Below the pieces are notes generated by a model, which was not told the origin of the DNA, did not search any database, and saw only the letters and a list, made by a program, of their open reading frames with translations. From Actinomycetota bacterium (GTDB lineage Bacteria > Actinomycetota > Thermoleophilia > Gaiellales > Gaiellaceae), in NCBI GenBank assembly GCA_005883365.1, contig VAXA01000194.1, positions 1 to 5,621 on the forward strand: a DNA stretch of 5,621 bases, written 5' to 3'. Position numbers and translations under genes: made by a program. This document shows, in pieces, positions 4,855 through 5,621 of this stretch. Position 1 is the stretch's first letter. The number at the start of each line of letters is the position of its first letter.

Positions 4855-5195
4855 CCCGAGATGTCCGCGAGCCGGTCGGGGTCGACGGTCCCGGAGAGCC
4901 GGTGCGCGTCGAGCGCGAGCCCGAGGATGAGCGCGATCACCGCGACACTCACCACGATGTCGGTGAGCGTGAGCGCCTGCACCACCGGATCGACGGCGGT
5001 GGTGCCGAGCTTCGTCCCTTTGAAGATCGGGGCCTTGCCGTGCTTGACGTACCCGACCGAGAGGAGGAGCACGTAGCTCGACGACTGCATCACGGTGAGG
5101 CAGATCGCGAGGTGGATGAGGTTGCGGCTCGTGGCGACGCCGGCGATGCCGACGAGGCAGATCCAGGCGGCGACCGCGTACGGCAGATAGCTCAC
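4851..5195 (-). CDS. mnhC: Mrp/Mnh antiporter subunit C (NuoK-like)
   Basis: This 114-residue membrane protein has three hydrophobic segments (about 4-22, 28-49 and 72-96), as in MnhC/MrpC and NuoK. Signature parts are SRNLIHLAICL at the start of helix 2, SVGYVKHGKAPI after it, and VDPVVQALTLTDIVV at the start of helix 3, matching the family's vDPlpQALvLTaIVig. It is a small membrane subunit of the multisubunit antiporter, next to MnhD. The start is GTG 5195: it overlaps the mnhB stop (GTGA), has GGAGG 10 bases upstream, and gives the normal family length. Longer in-frame starts would only add Arg-rich residues that antiparallel the mnhB frame. Asp79 sits where the family usually has Ala in LTAIV, placing an acidic side chain in helix 3. 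Confidence 0.88.
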   Translation of the reverse strand: MSYLPYAVAAWICLVGIAGVATSRNLIHLAICLTVMQSSSYVLLLSVGYVKHGKAPIFKGTKLGTTAVDPVVQALTLTDIVVSVAVIALILGLALDAHRLSGTVDPDRLADISG

Positions 5196-5621
5196 GAGCC
5201 CGAGTCCTCCGGCTCGAGCGGGACGATGTAGGTCTCGAGGAACTCGGCGAACAGGAGCAGCATCGCCACGCTCACCGCGATCGCCGAAGCCCAGTTGAGG
5301 ATCGCAATGCTGCCGCCGGAGAACAGCGTCCCGGTCGTGCCGCGGCCGAAGAGGTTCGTGAGGAAGGGGGTTCCGGAAGCGAGCGCGGCGAGCCCGACTA
5401 TCACGTAGCCGCCGGCGCCGAGCCCCTCGAGCGGGTCGAGGACGTGCTCGTTGCGGAACTGCCGGTAGTCGCGATGGTTGCCGACGAGATAGAGCACCAG
5501 GATCGCTCCGGCGAGGACAACGCCTCCCTGGAAGCCGCCGCCCGGCGTGACGTACCCGAAGGCGGCAAGCCAAAGACCCACGAGGAGCCCGCCGCCGAAC
5601 ATCAGGACGCCGACGAGCCTG
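5192..5621 (-). CDS. mnhB: Mrp/Mnh antiporter subunit B (MnhB domain), 5'-partial
   Basis: 142 residues are visible and the frame runs off the window edge. The hallmark of the MnhB family, GYVTPGGGFQGGV, follows a first membrane helix, and three further hydrophobic segments come after it (about residues 31-47, 70-80 and 105-125 of the visible part), ending in a charged FAEFLETYIVPLEPE tail. An in-frame ATG occurs at 5602, but residues RLVGVL encoded before it continue the first helix, so the real start is most likely beyond 5621. MnhB is a core membrane subunit of Mrp antiporters and also occurs in membrane-bound hydrogenase-type complexes. Its stop overlaps the mnhC GTG. In the split-type gene order E-F-G-A'-B-C-D, the missing subunits would lie just outside this window on the same strand. 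Confidence 0.88.
   Translation of the reverse strand, partial: RLVGVLMFGGGLLVGLWLAAFGYVTPGGGFQGGVVLAGAILVLYLVGNHRDYRQFRNEHVLDPLEGLGAGGYVIVGLAALASGTPFLTNLFGRGTTGTLFSGGSIAILNWASAIAVSVAMLLLFAEFLETYIVPLEPEDSGS

Noticed and set aside
3658..5076. Long plus-strand open frame (about 470 codons) opposite mnhC/mnhD
   Set aside because: It is antisense to clearly recognisable membrane genes, is rich in Arg/Glu/Asp/His with no domain pattern, and is a usual by-product of high GC content.
5196..5573. N-terminal extension of MnhC to 240 residues
   Set aside because: The extra residues are Arg/Pro-rich and read out of frame over mnhB; the GTG at 5195 gives the family length and the GTGA overlap.

Overview
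The window is very GC-rich and almost fully coding. The combination of a SigR/RsrA-type redox sigma pair, an Mrp-type antiporter with the split gene order and GTG starts suggests an actinobacterium. My best guess is the Thermoleophilia (Gaiellales/Solirubrobacterales-like), but this is an inference from gene content and no 16S or marker gene is present.

Left end, plus strand (1-636). The last 20 codons of a gene that looks like the FAD subunit of a CO/xanthine-dehydrogenase-type molybdoenzyme end at 63. They are followed by a 134-nt gap filled by a REP-like palindromic repeat element. Next comes a MocA/MobA-like molybdenum-cofactor nucleotidyltransferase that is broken by an internal deletion plus frameshift. 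The broken gene's ATG lies in the last bases of the repeat.

Right of 617, everything is on the minus strand and tightly packed. In transcription order (from 5621 down to 617) the genes are: MnhB (5' end cut by the window edge), MnhC, MnhD, a 120-aa Cys/His protein of unknown function, a short YbdK/GCS2-type carboxylate-amine (glutamate-cysteine) ligase, a 72-aa HMA metal-binding protein, a SigR/SigH-like ECF sigma factor and its RsrA-like zinc anti-sigma factor. MnhB/MnhC, MnhC/MnhD and sigma/anti-sigma share stop/start codons. The ligase and HMA genes start 5 and 7 nt after the preceding stop. A 9-bp perfect hairpin separates mnhD from the downstream genes and may end or attenuate the antiporter transcript.

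How the parts fit. MnhB-C-D are membrane subunits of a multisubunit cation/proton antiporter; the remaining subunits probably lie past position 5621. The downstream block has a thiol/metal theme: a ligase related to glutamate-cysteine ligases, a CxxC metal-binding protein and a thiol-redox sigma switch. The clearest regulatory signal is a GGAAT-N18-GTT match just upstream of the sigma gene. It fits the known SigR/SigH promoter and suggests positive autoregulation. No RNA gene, CRISPR array or transposase was seen, and no gene-free stretch exceeds 134 nt.
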